Under the pieces are notes generated by a model, which made no database searches, was not told where the DNA came from, and saw only the letters and a program-made list of their open reading frames with translations. From the NCBI GenBank assembly GCA_028023455.1, contig JAQFVV010006706.1:64001-128000 (forward strand): 64,000 nucleotides of DNA, in the 5' to 3' direction. Source of the stretch: Epiperipatus broadwayi. Taxonomy: Eukaryota; Onychophora; Udeonychophora; Euonychophora; Peripatidae. Position 1 is the first letter of the stretch, and each line of letters opens with the position of its first letter. Shown here piece by piece: positions 48,239 through 60,513 of the stretch. A program made the position numbers and the translations under genes.

Positions 48239-48679
48239 TATAATAACGTGAAAGCTAAACACCTTCAAACAGATACGCTTTAAAAATGCTTAAGTGACAG
48301 CCAATCAGATGGAATAATGGCATTACATGGGACTCTACATTCTAAAACACAAGCCAGAACTATTAGAAAAAGATGGGACCCATCTTAATCTATGCCTCAA
48401 TTATATTTAAATAAGCCAGACTAAAGCATTTTGAACTAAGAGTGTGAAGCTTAAATACCTTCACATTTAATCCACTAAATATTATATATATAAATTAACT
48501 ATGTGAAATCATCCGATTTACAATGATGCAATATTTTAAAATCTAATGAAATGATACTAATAAATGTAAATATATTAAATTTAAGCATAAACAGATAATA
48601 TTATAATAACGTGAAAGCTAAACACCTTCAAACAGATACGCTTTAAAAATGCTTAAGTGACAGCCAATCAGATGGAATA
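48239..48679. repeat. exact 77-bp direct repeat at a spacing of about 363
   Basis: 48239-48315 and 48603-48679 are identical as far as I can read (AACGTGAAAGCTAAACACCT through CAGCCAATCAGATGGAATA). The 290 bases between contain a weaker third relative near 48440-48475 (GTGAAGCTTAAATACCTTCA). The exact identity suggests a recent duplication or gene conversion, or a terminal-repeat arrangement. Confidence 0.85.
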
Positions 48680-48817
48680 TATATATATATATATTTATAT
48701 ATGATTTTGCATATGTAGTAATTTAATGTTGTTTAAATGGGCACTCTGAGAGGGTTTAAATCTGGATAGAGATAGATGTGGGAGTAAAATATGTAAAACA
48801 GGCAGGTGGATAAAACT

Positions 48818-48848
48818 GATTGTTTCACTAAGTAGTCATTATCAACTA
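48818..48848 (-). other. degenerate hammerhead-like motif at a PLE 3' end
   Basis: Minus strand: AGTTGATAATGACTA, a very short loop, TTAGT, then GAAAC and AATC. The layout is that of a hammerhead core with helix II GACTA/TTAGT (partly paired), GAAA and a possible AUC cleavage triplet. C3 and G8 are changed as in the copy at 25561. It lies about 60 bases beyond the GIY-YIG stop at 48909, the same relative position as in the 25.6 kb copy. Confidence 0.45.
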
Positions 48849-48908
48849 GATTCAAATTGTATTACTAAAAACTGTTACAAATATATACAAAAAGAATTAC
48901 ATCATACA

Positions 48909-49511
48909 TCAATTTTCCCACAATTCATTAATAGCAGCCTGTCTATTTATCAAATGTTGCTTTCCATTTTTTATTAACATAGCTTCTTTAATTTTACTTT
49001 TATTATTATTTCTTTCAATACACAAAATCTTAATTTTATTAAAATGAAAATCAAAACCATAATTACATGTAGCATTATGATCAAAAAATACTGAAGGTAA
49101 TACATCATCATTTCTAACATTCTCTTGACTTGATTTTTGTACTCGTTTATATAACAACCAATGCTCCTTTGATCTTTTCTCCAATGTATACCAAGATTCA
49201 AATATATATGACTTTTCACAAACACACAGCCATTTATATATTGCACAACTTTGATTTAAAATACTACATCTATTTTTTGAATTATTTATCCATCTATTTA
49301 AATTAGGAGTAGCATAAAATGCGACTCTACATATATTTTTATATGTCTGTTTTATAAATTTCACTTGTTCATTACAAATAAATGGCATTGATAACCAAGT
49401 ATATTTCATTTTATCAATATATATAGCACTTAAAATATTACTATTATTATTAAAGTTAGTAACAATATTATAAATTAATTTATAATTATATCCATTATTT
49501 AATAAATCCAT
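48909..49511 (-). pseudogene. Penelope-like element, connector and GIY-YIG domain (longest open PLE frame)
   Basis: A 200-codon minus-strand frame without stops. The N-terminal half contains PNLNRWINNSKNRCSI, the connector also present at 35.2 kb. Then come WLCVCEKSYIFESWYTLEKR, where the GIY-YIG signature is altered (YIF instead of YIG), and SKEHWLLYKRVQKS. The later blocks VFFDHNATCNYGFDFHFNKI, KIKEAMLI and LINRQAAINELWEN match the copy at 25.6 kb in order and spacing. No reverse transcriptase motif is found upstream, so the copy is 5'-truncated. The mutated glycine and absent RT make activity unlikely despite the open frame. Another frame (48974-49246) is a shadow. Confidence 0.8.
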
Positions 49512-49654
49512 AGTAAATACATTTGTTACTTATTTTATCAGAATTATATTTACATAACTTATTATTCCTAAATAAAAATGATTTTAAATTAGATATTGCT
49601 TTGAATAATTATATATATTTTATTATAATTGGAATACAGACATTGATTAATAAT

Positions 49655-49679
49655 TTATATATATATATATATATATATG

Positions 49680-49722
<43 letters not shown>
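49655..49722. repeat. (AT)n microsatellite, interrupted once
   Basis: Two long AT runs around a single GCTT interruption at about 49679-49682. It terminates the region upstream of the PLE. Confidence 0.95.
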
Positions 49723-49725
<3 letters not shown>

Positions 49726-49749
49726 GCATAAAACTAAACTAGTCAATAA

Positions 49750-49908
49750 ATGATCAAAATTGCTCCAAATTCACAACTCAACCAGAGTAGCTAAAAATAA
49801 ACTCTAAAACACAACTGGTGATTTCATTGCTACAAGTAGATTTCTCAAGTATAAGTTTATTTTTTGGTTAGCCTGGTTGAGTTGCGAATTTGGGATAATT
49901 TTGATTAA
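49750..49908. repeat. hairpin with about 54-base arms
   Basis: 49750-49802 pairs with 49853-49908 (AACTCAACCAGAGTAGCTAA against its near complement). The 50-base loop contains TTTCTCAAGT at 49841-49850, as in the hairpins at 24887 and 45073. Confidence 0.8.
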
Positions 49909-50301
49909 ATATATATATATAAAGAAATGTTAAATCAAAGTTTACAATAAAAAATATAGCAAGATTTATTCTATCAAGTATACTTTCAGTGATTTTACAT
50001 CATATCAAAGTATAATTGTATATATATTAGTAAAACATTTTTCAGTCCCTAATTAGAAATTATTATACAGAAAATTCATTAATTATTTAGTTTTTAAAAT
50101 AGTTTTCTTAATAAATTTTATTTATTTAAGTAGATGATCATTTTTTAATCTTTGCTTTAGTAAATTATAATTTAGTAAACTTCAACTTACTCTATAAAGT
50201 ATCAAGGTGATAGGCAATTTCATGCAGCATACAATTTGCCATTTTTATTTGGAGTGAATTTCTGATGTTTTATTTGCAGTCACACTAGATTCACTAGTTT
50301 A
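49909..50301. other. AT-rich non-coding DNA
   Basis: No feature recognised. Confidence 0.6.
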
Positions 50302-50806
50302 TCTTAATGCAGGGGTGGGCAATTGTTTTGGCTCGGGGGCCACAGAGATTGGCGGAGGGTCGCATCGGGGGCCACTTTGTGGAAGCGAAGGTTAGCAGAG
50401 GGCCACACCTTTTTTCGTGACACAATAAACATACTGCTTTATTCCCTGTATTACCAAAGAAATATTTGTTTGTCCATTCTTCATTAAACACATGGCATTC
50501 ATCACCGATTTTACATTTTTTTGGAGGGTTCATGGTTTCACTAAAGTTGGAAATGTATATATTTGCTAATGCAAAGACAAAATTGAAAGTAACCATATCA
50601 ACTGGAAAAGCACTGCACATCATATCTACTCTGCACATGTGTATTGACGTGGCCATCATAGTAGAAAATATGAGATGAATCTTCAGTCACACACAAAAAG
50701 GAAATCTCAGCTCAAGGCAGATTTTTCTGATTGTCTTGGAGGGCCGCATAAAACCTCTTAGCGGGCCGCATGTGGCCGGGCTGCTATTTTCCCACCCGTC
50801 TTAATG
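50302..50806 (-). mobile_element. non-autonomous hAT transposon with intact 8-bp target-site duplication
   Basis: TCTTAATG at 50302-50309 is repeated exactly at 50799-50806, the 8-bp duplication made by hAT transposases. The element (50310-50798) begins CAGGGGTGGGCAATT and ends TTTTCCCACCCG, near-complementary termini of a hAT group common in animals. Subterminal GGGCCGCA/GGGCCACA repeats give it a G/C content far above its surroundings. The interior is only about 490 bp and lacks a transposase catalytic region. It is therefore a deletion derivative that needed a transposase from elsewhere. Confidence 0.92.
50420..50533 (-). pseudogene. N-terminal zinc-finger exon remnant of a hAT transposase
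   Basis: On the minus strand, within a 121-codon open frame (50294-50659), the conserved part starts at the ATG at 50533: MNPPKKCKIGDECHVFNEEW. It continues TNKYFFGNTGNKAVCLLCHE. This matches the N-terminus of hAT transposases and their domesticated relatives (GTF2IRD2/ZBED-type proteins), where F..W...YFF...G..VCL.C is the first half of a BED-like zinc finger. The frame then runs into the terminal repeat and loses meaning. The His ligands of the finger and all downstream domains are missing. Confidence 0.7.
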
Positions 50807-52569
50807 TATTAAATTGCAAGAAAAAATAATTGAATAGTTTATCATTTGAGAAGTCATAAAACATATGAGGATGTTCTTTGAGTTTTTTTATAACTTTGTA
50901 CCTAGGTGGTTATTTTTATTTCATGAATTCTGATTATATATTGTCTTTTTTTCACAGCTACTATTATTTCTAAGTGGTTATACTGAAAAAATAAATGAAT
51001 TTATTGATTTAGATCCTATACTTTGCAATTTGTAAAAAATGATTGTTAAGAATCAGTGTGATTAATGATTATGAGAGCTTGTGACAATCTTATACAAAGT
51101 TCTATTCAGTTAGCCAACTTAGCAGATCTTTTTTCTTTAGATGGGAATTTTTTCACTAACTATTAACTCTTGAATCTATTAATCTACCATCGGTTAAATT
51201 TGCTATGCAAAAAAAACATTATTTTATTTTAAACAAAATAATCAAACTTTTAATTAAATCTGTTGACTTATGAATGACAAAAAATACTTAACCCTCTTAC
51301 TCATGCACAAAGAGAAGTCATGAACTGTAAGCCTTAAGCAATCAGTGACTACTGAAATATAATAAAACTGATTTCTAGATTTTGCATTTATCAATGAGAC
51401 TTAGCAAATTTTAACACACTTTTACCCATCAATCTAAAAACCGGAAATTTAAATCATACTAACTTTTAAACCCAAATCAAAGTAATTAAATAGTTCTATA
51501 CATCAGAATCCAGTTTAGTAACTATATATTTTAATAACTTCAATTCTTTATTAATTGTAAGCACTACATTGGCCATGATTATTATTAATAATAAAACACT
51601 TAATTCTCCTGTTCATTCAATATGATATGAATGCCTTTTATTGCAAGCATGAATAATCAAATCACCAACACGGAAAGAAATGCTGCTCTTGTCTTATATT
51701 GTATAAGTTAGGTTATATGTTTTGTTATTAATATTAATACTTCTAGTCAGGGGGATAAAGTATCTAGGATTAATAAGGTACTAAAATAAGTTGACCTTGG
51801 TCCAAAACCTGATTTAAATTTTAAGTTTTGAATTGATGTGTAAAATAAATTTAAAAATGTTTGCTGAATACATATTTACATTCGTTTCAAGTTTGAATCT
51901 GAACATCATTGATGAAAAGAAAAACTAGAAATATTAGCAGTAAAAATTTAAATTTGTCAGATAATAACTAATTACTAAGCCTACAATAGATGGAACTATT
52001 TGAAGAGCTGCTCTTGTTTTTTTTTTTTTTTTATATATTATTTGATTGCTTATTTATCTTGATATGATTTGGGTAGTCATATTATTGTGTCTTAATCATC
52101 TACAACATTTTATTACTCTATAAAATAACATTAAATATCAGAGTCTTTATGGGCAATTCTTTTCAGTCCAGTTTAGATCGATTTATTATCTGTTAAGTAA
52201 TAAGTGTGTCATGGATGAAAGTACCATTATACTCATAATTTCAAATAAAATTATGCTTTATGACTTGGATCAAATAAATTTCATATTCCCATCTTTGAAT
52301 TTTTTATATCAAGCTAACAGTCCAATATTTAAATGCACTACAAAGTTTGAACATAAACCAATTTGCTTGCATAATTATGTAAATCTGATGCTAAACCAGT
52401 AACTATATATTTTAGCAATTTCAGCTTTTATTAACTATAAGACATCATTTACTCTTTGACTACAATTGTATAAATTTATAAAAAATTATTGAATTCTTTT
52501 ATCAGTGATGATTAAATAATATTATTTAGTCATAATACCATGTCCAAAATAATCATACATTTATGCAGG
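50807..52569. other. AT-rich DNA with old diverged duplications
   Basis: A segment near 51505-51560 (CCAGTTTAGTAACTATATAT and onward) resembles one near 52390-52445 (CCAGTAACTATATATTTTAG...). That points to an old duplication of 800-900 bp spacing. No coding signal. The frame 52211-52402 is not supported. Confidence 0.45.
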
Positions 52570-53312
52570 AAAATTATTCAAATGGAAGTCAATCTTTGAT
52601 AATGTGCTAGTGCTTAAATATTATAAATCTCTGTACACTCTCCCACTGGTAAGAGTTTAAAAAAACTTAAGTAAATCACTTAAGTTTAGAGTGTACATTC
52701 TATATACACCAACTCTTACAGACCATGCTTGAATCAGGGCTTGAGTCTATTGTGTGCCTAATGTTATAATCAAATATTACAGGAGAAAGATATTGTCTCA
52801 TTTTTAACTACCTACAATTAGACAAACATGACTTATAAATATAAACCTATTGTTATAAAGTGCTGAAAACTTTGAAATTATTCAAACAGATGTCAATCTC
52901 CAATAATGCACTATTTCTTAAATATTATAAATTGCCGCACTTTATAATAATAAGTTTTCAGTGCTTTACAATAATAGGTTTACATTTACAAGTCATGTTT
53001 GTCTAATTGTAGGTGGTTAAAAATGAGACACTGTCTTTCTCCTGTGATTGGTTAAATAGATTTGTACAATTGAATATTTGATTATGACATCAGGCACACA
53101 ATAGACTCAAACCCTCATTTAAGCATGGTCTGTAAGAGTTGGTGTATATAGAATGTACACTCTAAATTTAAGTGATTCACTTAAGTTTTTTAAACTCTTA
53201 CCAATAGAAGAGTGTGTGGAGATTTATAATATTTGAGAAATAACGCATTATTGGAGATTGACTTCCGTTTAAATAATTTCAAAGTTTTCAGCATTTTGTA
53301 ATAATAAGTTTA
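52570..53312. repeat. long fold-back element, about 740 bp
   Basis: The left arm (52570-52870) and right arm (52950-53312) are reverse complements over about 300 bases with a loop of about 80. Landmarks in opposite orientation are GAAGTCAATCT, AAATATTATAAATCTC, CACTTAAG palindromes, TATATACACCAACTCTTACA, GACCATGCTTGAATC and CATGACTTATAAATATAAAC. The sequence that starts the left arm is repeated directly at the loop (52862-52932). The structure is therefore two inverted copies of a roughly 370-bp unit sharing ends. No open frame. I infer a fold-back DNA element or MITE dimer. Confidence 0.8.
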
Positions 53313-54334
53313 TATAAAAAAAGTATTTTTATTTCTAATTTAGTAATTCCAAAAATATGACAGAAAACTTTTTTTTCCGAAACTGTAGTATGTCATTAAG
53401 ACTTAAAAAAAATATTTATGCAGAATGTTTTGTATAATATACATTTATAATTTCAATATACAAGATAATATATATTTGCATTCCTAAACGTGTCACGGTA
53501 GTTTGTATATTGGCTACTGAATTTTTTATGTTTTAATGTATTATAGTATATGCAATATGTGCATGTGATGATTAAAAATATTATTAACATTTTTTTAAAA
53601 TTTAACTTTCAGTATATAAAGTTATAAGCTACAATTTGAATTGTAATGCTTGAAATCTAAAAACATTGCTAATTTATTGTTGTATGATAAGTTAGAATTG
53701 CTACTAATTTATTGTATAATTGGGATTTAGGATTATAATAAACTAGTTGGCTTCTTAAAGATTTAACTTTGATGTGAAATAATGTAAGCCATTGTTTTTT
53801 AATACAATGCTATTATCGACTCATTGTTAATTTGTAGAAAATTATTATTTTATGTACATTTTAATTAAAATGTAAAAGTAAAAATTGATTTTAATATACA
53901 TATAATAACTAAATTAAGTTCTGTTTTAAAATGCTTCATTTAAAATAAAAATAAAATATTATAATGATAAAAAATAAATAAATGTAAGTATATGCAATAC
54001 ATTGAATAAAATTGTATGGTCAATTCTTTAGGAAGTCATGTGACATGTTGGCAACTAAATAATAGATTAAGCAATATATTTTCAAATGCAATTAAACAAA
54101 TGGAGAATTTTTTTTTAACTTTATATACCAATCAGTTGATAAATCTTTAGCTTATAAATTTTTTATAGAGAAATAAATAAATTATTAACAACATAATAAA
54201 ATCTTTATTTGAAAAAATGCTCTATAAAATTCTAAAAACAGGTTGTCAAGATCATAATAATAAGACCAATTAATATTTTTTTCAATTTTCAGAATATGAT
54301 ACTATAAAGTGTATTATTATAAAATCATATCTTG
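53313..54334. other. AT-rich non-coding DNA
   Basis: No gene or repeat family recognised. Confidence 0.6.
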
Positions 54335-54610
54335 TCTGGGGCTGGACATCTGACTCACATGAATGGTAATAGACTTCTTTAAAAATATGGCAAACTTAAA
54401 TTCGCTTTTTATGGGAAAAGTAGACTATTTATTTTATAAAGACTATATCAAAAACATTCTAAAAAGTGCCATTTTGATTGCTTTCATCATGATGATATAA
54501 CTGAAAATCAAATAAAATGGAAAGTTACACATAGACAACATATTGAAGTCATTTAGAAAAAAATTTTGTTATAGAAAAAGTTAAAAGAACATACCAAAAT
54601 AACAAATAAA
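54335..54610 (+). pseudogene. LINE C-terminal fragment (5'-truncated)
   Basis: The plus strand gives GAGHLTHMNGNRLL at 54340 (the WAGHxxRM box of many animal LINE proteins), then GKLKFAFYGKSRLF. A shifted frame gives KDYIKNILK near 54440, then CHFDCFHHDDITENQIKWK up to about 54520. The order matches the last hundred or so residues of a LINE protein. Two stops and one frame change are present. The upstream part is absent, consistent with 5' truncation at insertion. It belongs to the type with the RYKDYIK box, like 10850-11760, and not to the RTE copies. Confidence 0.65.
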
Positions 54611-55189
54611 TAAAATAGTGAGATAGTATGTTCTATATGTGTATGAAATTGTGGTTTCTCAGATGGTTTATATAGTCATTGCAAAATTCATCTTTAGTGT
54701 ATAATTATTTTTTACACGTTATCTTTTAGTTTTTGTTGTTGTTTTATTGTTGGAGTTAAAATTGTGGTACTCATTTGTGAATGGCAGCTGATGATGAATA
54801 AAACAATGCAAATTATAATAATATAAATATTAAACTTAAGATCAATTCCCAGTTTATATAAGTGATCTATTTTGGGAATTTTTGTTAAAACTACACTCTT
54901 CAAAAACATGTTTATCATTCACTATGGCACAGAGTATGAAAATATTTTTAACAAATAAAAATAACTACCTCTTATCATAAAATATGTTCACACAAGATAA
55001 GAAACTAAAACTGAAGGCTGTACATCATGTTTTAAAATTTGGTGTGCTTTAAAAAATTTAGATATTGTTTGTTTAAGTTGAATTTATGTAAATTATATTA
55101 TGTAATAAAAGATTTTTTAATGTAAAGATTGTACGTTTCATAGATAAAAAGTCCATCACACTAACAACCCATACACTAACATTAAATTA
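54611..55189. other. AT-rich non-coding DNA
   Basis: No feature recognised. A minus-strand frame at 54712-54918 has no domain. Confidence 0.6.
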
Positions 55190-56525
55190 GATATTTAAAA
55201 ACTCCATATAATAATGAAATTATTATCAACATCTTAAAAGAAGCAGGTGAAAGAATAGAAAAAAAAATTGTCAAAGTTATGTACCAAATGTTTAAATGGT
55301 AAAAATGTGCCAGATGAATTGGAAGAATACAGTATTAATATTTATATTTAAAAAAATGATAAAAGAAAATATTAAAAATTACTGACCTATCAGTTTTTTA
55401 TTAGTTTTATACAAAATTTTTATCAAAATAATGGCAGTTTATCTACAGTAAATTTTGAATTTCACAAACCAAAAGAACAAATTGAATTTAAAAGTGGTTT
55501 TAGGACAATGGATCATATCCAAGTATTGAGAGAAGATATAGAAAAGTCTAATGATTATAAATTGGTATTATGCTTTGAATTTGATTCTATAAATATTTTT
55601 TCAGTGATTAAAGCATTGAATCATTAAAGTACAGACACAGATTGTTGTAATATTCTGAATAATATTTATAAAAATGCAACAATTGGATTATATAATGAAC
55701 CTAAAAAGATTAATATTGAGAAGGGTGTTTGGCAGGGTGACTCCATATCTGTAAAACTTTTTACAGCAATTTTAGAAAAAGTATTTTTTAGATGATGTAG
55801 TTGTTTGTCAAATATTTTAGAGCTTCAGAAAATGTTGCAAGAGTTATCAGATAAAAATAAGAAAGTATGATTAAAGGTAAATGTTAAAAAAATTAAAGTA
55901 ATCTTCAATTGATTTTCTCAAAAGAAGAAACTAAAAAATTGATAATAATAAGTTAGAAGTTAAAAACTACAAATACTTTGGTCAGATTATTACCACAGAT
56001 AAAAACATTATGGATGAAATTAATCATAGATTAAAATTGGTGGGAGTGTTTTTGATAGCAATAACTTAATAGGAAATATGCCTATATATTTGAAAATAAA
56101 GGATTTTAATAAATTTGTGTTACCAGTTCTTACTTACAAATCTGAGACTTGGACACTTAATAGAAGAGTACTACAGAAATTTCAGACCACTCAACAAAGT
56201 AAGGGGAGAGATATGTTAAGAGTAAAGAAAAAATCAAAACTAAAATACATGGGTGAGAGAACAACAGGTGTTATTGACATAATTAAAAGAATTAAAAGAC
56301 TTAAGTAAAATTAGGTTGGACATATTGCTAAAAGATATAGTAATAGATAGACAGTTAAAAAATATTAAACTGGATTCCAAAATATTGTAAAAGATCTAGA
56401 AAAAGATCATGTGTGTGATGAGCTGATGAAATAAGTAAGTTTGCTGGGTTGATTTGGAGAAGAGAAGCTAAAAATCAAAAAAGATGGATTGAATTGGGAG
56501 AAACCTATCAATAATGGTTGAATAT
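55190..56525 (+). mobile_element. 5'-truncated RTE copy with an internal deletion
   Basis: This is a broken reverse transcriptase half of the same RTE family as 29700-32735. Plus-strand pieces in order are INILKEAGERIEKKIVKV (55230), FKSGFRTMDHIQVLRED (55490), KINIEKGVWQGDSIS near 55715, and KNYKYFGQIITTDKNIMDEI near 55960. A 76-codon open piece (56078-56308) carries FVLPVLTYKSETWTLNRRVL. Compared with the first copy, about 65 bases just before the catalytic box are missing at about 55790, so F/YADD is reduced to DD. The 3' end again lies in a short ATATATGTATG repeat near 56520. Confidence 0.8.
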
Positions 56526-59500
56526 ATATATGTATGTATGTATGTGTAATTACAAACATTACATGGATTTATCTATTTTATGTGCAATAATACACAAACA
56601 CACATTACTGGATATCCTGAGCAATATTCATCAAATTATTCTAATATCTAATATTTGGCAAAAACAGCCAGAAGAGAATTTCAGTCAAAATCAACAATAC
56701 AGTTATATGCTTATGTATATGCACATGTATGAAAAGTGCCATAACCATGACCTAACATTAAAATTTACATAAAATTTTTTCATTGTAGCCAAAAAATTTT
56801 CAAGCAATCTCATGTAGTCAACTCACCTTTAACCATCCCAGTTAATATTTAATATTGTTCAGAAAATAGATATTTAACTTATTTCTATTTAAAATGTAAA
56901 AGTTCTGGAATAATAAAATGTCATTTGACTGATTATAATGCATAATTGTAATATGGTATAATTTTTATAATAGCATGAAAAGATAATGCACTTATGATCA
57001 TAGAACTCTTTGATTTAACAACCAACATTAGGCTTTAGAAAATTTGAAAAGTAAAAAGTTTAGATTCAATTTTTTAAATAAATAATATAAATATAAATTA
57101 TATGCACTGAAATGCAATCAAAGGAAACCTATAATTGAATAATGATAAAATAAAGACAGCTAGAGAGCTTTCTTCTAAGTCGCGTATCTTTTATAATTAT
57201 AATATATATATATTGTAACCCCTCACACCTATCACCAACACTAACAATTACCCGGGGGCACCAATTCTATGGATCATAGAATAAAATATTTATTTAACTT
57301 TACCTAAATCTATTCATGAGGCTCTTAATTAAAACTTTCACCTAAAACTAACTCATCACCACATGAAAATCAGGGAGAAAACATCTCTAGCTTCATACAC
57401 TTTTAATTCAATATATCAAATATAAAAGGAGGATTCAATCCACTCCTATCAAAAATACTCCAATACATGGATAAGAAAAGGAATATTCAATTCTATACAC
57501 TGCAATACACTGGGTAACTACCCATATTAAATGTTCAACTAACAAACACACTAACTCAATCCCATAAAATATTATAAACATTGTAAACTTTATAGCATAT
57601 AGCCACAAAATACTTTTCATTCAGTCATAGCAAAGAAATAATAATTCTCTCTTAAACAACTTTCTAATTCTTCAAATGATTGATCCTCTTTTCCTACTGA
57701 ATCCGATTGATTTAAAATCATTTTCACTGGAAATTACATATAATTATAAATAAGTTTAATAATAGACACACACACGTATAAGCATGTAATATACAGACCA
57801 TTTAAAATCGCAGTAAGCAAGGAATTACTGTTAAAATATTAATTATTACTGCTAGAATTAATAAAGAATAAAATATCTCATATCTGACAATATTTAGGAC
57901 CTGGTAATGTTTACAGAACGATTGGAGAATAAAATACTAATTACTATGGACAAAGCAAGATGAATAATTTTTTTATAATATGATACATTACTATTGGCAC
58001 AAATCTGTAGTTAAATTGAACCTAAATAAGTAATAATATTGTATGTTATAGAAAAAATAACTATTGAAAATAATTATTTTGTAATTTATAAAAAGAAATA
58101 TATTCGGTAAGATTTAATATAATAATTATTTTTTTAAAAATAATTATTCACCCTTTTGAATGGACTCTTCCATTCGTTTATTATGTGCGTGGATCATTAA
58201 CGCACATGACCAAACTTATCTTATTAAAATAATAACAATAATAAAAATAAAATTACCAGCATAATGTATTTTTCTATTATGCTATTTGAGACGTTCTTGG
58301 AGAAAAATATAATAATAATAATACATATAATAAACATATTTAAAATAATAAAACATTCCTTAACTAATACTAAAGCTATCTAAAATACCATTACATAAAA
58401 TAAAGTTCTCTTCTTTTTTCTTTCCAAACGAAATGAAATGAAAGTTTATAAAAGTTTTTACATGACTTTCCTTGTCATGTTTTCAAATAGATAAGGAAAA
58501 TAATTATACTGCACAAGACAAATATTAACACAGAATGGAACAATTCCTACAGGAGAAAACAACACAATATTATTTTTCTTTGTTGAATCCATATGTGCAT
58601 ATTCAATGTTTTAGTTATCAACTAATGAATTGCTATTGACATTGTAAACAATGAATTTCCTTAATTAAACAATATATTTCATGACGCAAGTAAAATAGAA
58701 GTTTGTATTTTATTCCTAGGATATACTTAACATTTAATTTCACAATCATAAAGCCATTCAGAAATATATGTAGTTATTCAATTAATACTATTTGTTTAGA
58801 TAAACTCATTGGTAATATTAATACAGCAATGTCACATAACTTTATCCATTTATAATTTCATTCATCCTACTAGTCCAGAAGAACAAATAATTATTAAAGT
58901 ACATTTAATGACATATTTAATCTTATATTTTTCTTTTTCAAAGGTAAAAAATATAAATAATTACGCCGCTATTCTAAGACATATGACAATAAAATTACAT
59001 ATTCCTTGTGTATATTGTAAATTTTGAGTTTTCTTTTATATTTGACATGAAATTTGTACATTAAAGTTCTGAGAACGTTCAATGACAGTTCACATTTTTC
59101 ACACTCATAAATGAAGCACGTGGCAATTGTTCCCTTCATAGTATAATTAAAGCTTAAAAACTTAATTGTTATAAAATAAACAAATATTCTTTTATCCTTC
59201 CCTGTTAATTTTAAATTTAAATAAAACAATTTTACAGTCCTATTAAGCATTCCCATTTCTTAAATAATAATTTATCTTGAATAATAGAATATAACACTTA
59301 CGTATACTTTAGCATAACGTTGGGACAATTTAAACGATCAGCTGGAGCAAAATTGACGTATCTTTTAGTGGTTTTTAAGTGCATATTTCGCAAACAAAAT
59401 AATATAATTAAATTTTTAACTTGAACTCTGGAAGAGGAAAAGTAATTTCACTATTAAACTTTGCTAAATAAATTAGTTATATCTGTGCTTGGTTAGCTAT

Positions 59501-60513
59501 AACTGCCCTCGTAAAAGTTCTATAATTGACTGACCTGACTGACTACTTAAAAGTAATAAGTATTTCTTTTATAAACTTTTTAATAATCATTACATCATAT
59601 TGTTCCCTTCCAATTTTTTACGATGATGTCACATTACATCACCAGAAAAAAAAAATTGCCAATCGCTTCTCCCACTGGCAAATTTTCTTAATTATGCAAA
59701 AACTTTAGACAGTAAAAAAAAAATAGAGATGAAAAAAAAAATTTCGTCTTTTAAATAAATGAAAAAAAAAATATTGAACTAATAATTAAATGTGTTTTAA
59801 AGCAGTAGAATAAAATTAATGACAATTGTTTTAATAAATAAAATATTTTACAGTATTTGTCATTATATAATTCACCTGTCCATAATTTATTGATTTATTT
59901 AAAATGTAATTAAGTTAGTTTTTAATACTATTATTGATATAATTAGATATTTGAATGTAATGTGGAATATTTAATGACTTAATAAAACATGTGAATAAAA
60001 AATGAAGTTGGATAATGCATGAATATTCAGTAGTAATATACTATAGATATTACACTGATATTACTGAAATGACAATGTGAATGATGATGAGTGAAACATA
60101 TTTTACTGTTTATGCTATAAATTTAAAATGTACAAAACAAATGGACTAGAAAATCATTCTAACAAAACTGAATACTGCTTTATGAACAAATAAAACAAGT
60201 AAGTATCAACTCAGACTGTACTGATTATGCATATAACAAGCCACCCCCTATTCTATTACTGATTATACCCCAAAACAGGACACTAAACATTTAAGAAATT
60301 TTCTAATTGTACCTACACTTATTATTGATTACAGTTTTAAGTCAAAAAAAAATTTTTTTAAAAATTTCACGTTATTTCTTTTTTTTTTTTAAAGAGGATT
60401 ATATCAGATATCTGATATACTACTACACTACTACAATGACTATTTCTAGTACCAAACCAGAAGGTCACAATATATATGTATTTTCCTGAAGATTTTGATG
60501 ATGGTATGTTTAG
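56526..60513. other. AT-rich non-coding DNA, mostly featureless
   Basis: Several frames of 60-95 codons occur (for example minus 58969-59256, plus 58809-59027) without domains. A short GC-rich patch at 57217-57270 (CCCCTCACACC, ACCCGGGGGCACCA) resembles LTR or primer-binding-site sequence but could not be confirmed. CpG-containing words are slightly commoner around 58140-58210 and 59280-59360. No promoter call made. Confidence 0.5.

Noticed and set aside
57217-57270. LTR end with primer-binding site (GGGGGCACCA-type word)
   Set aside because: No second LTR, no coding region and no duplication were found nearby, so a single GC-rich patch is not enough.
58969-59256. 95-codon minus-strand frame with lysine- and cysteine-containing segments
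   Set aside because: No consistent zinc-finger spacing and no domain. Overlapped by a plus-strand frame. Composition equals that of non-coding neighbours.
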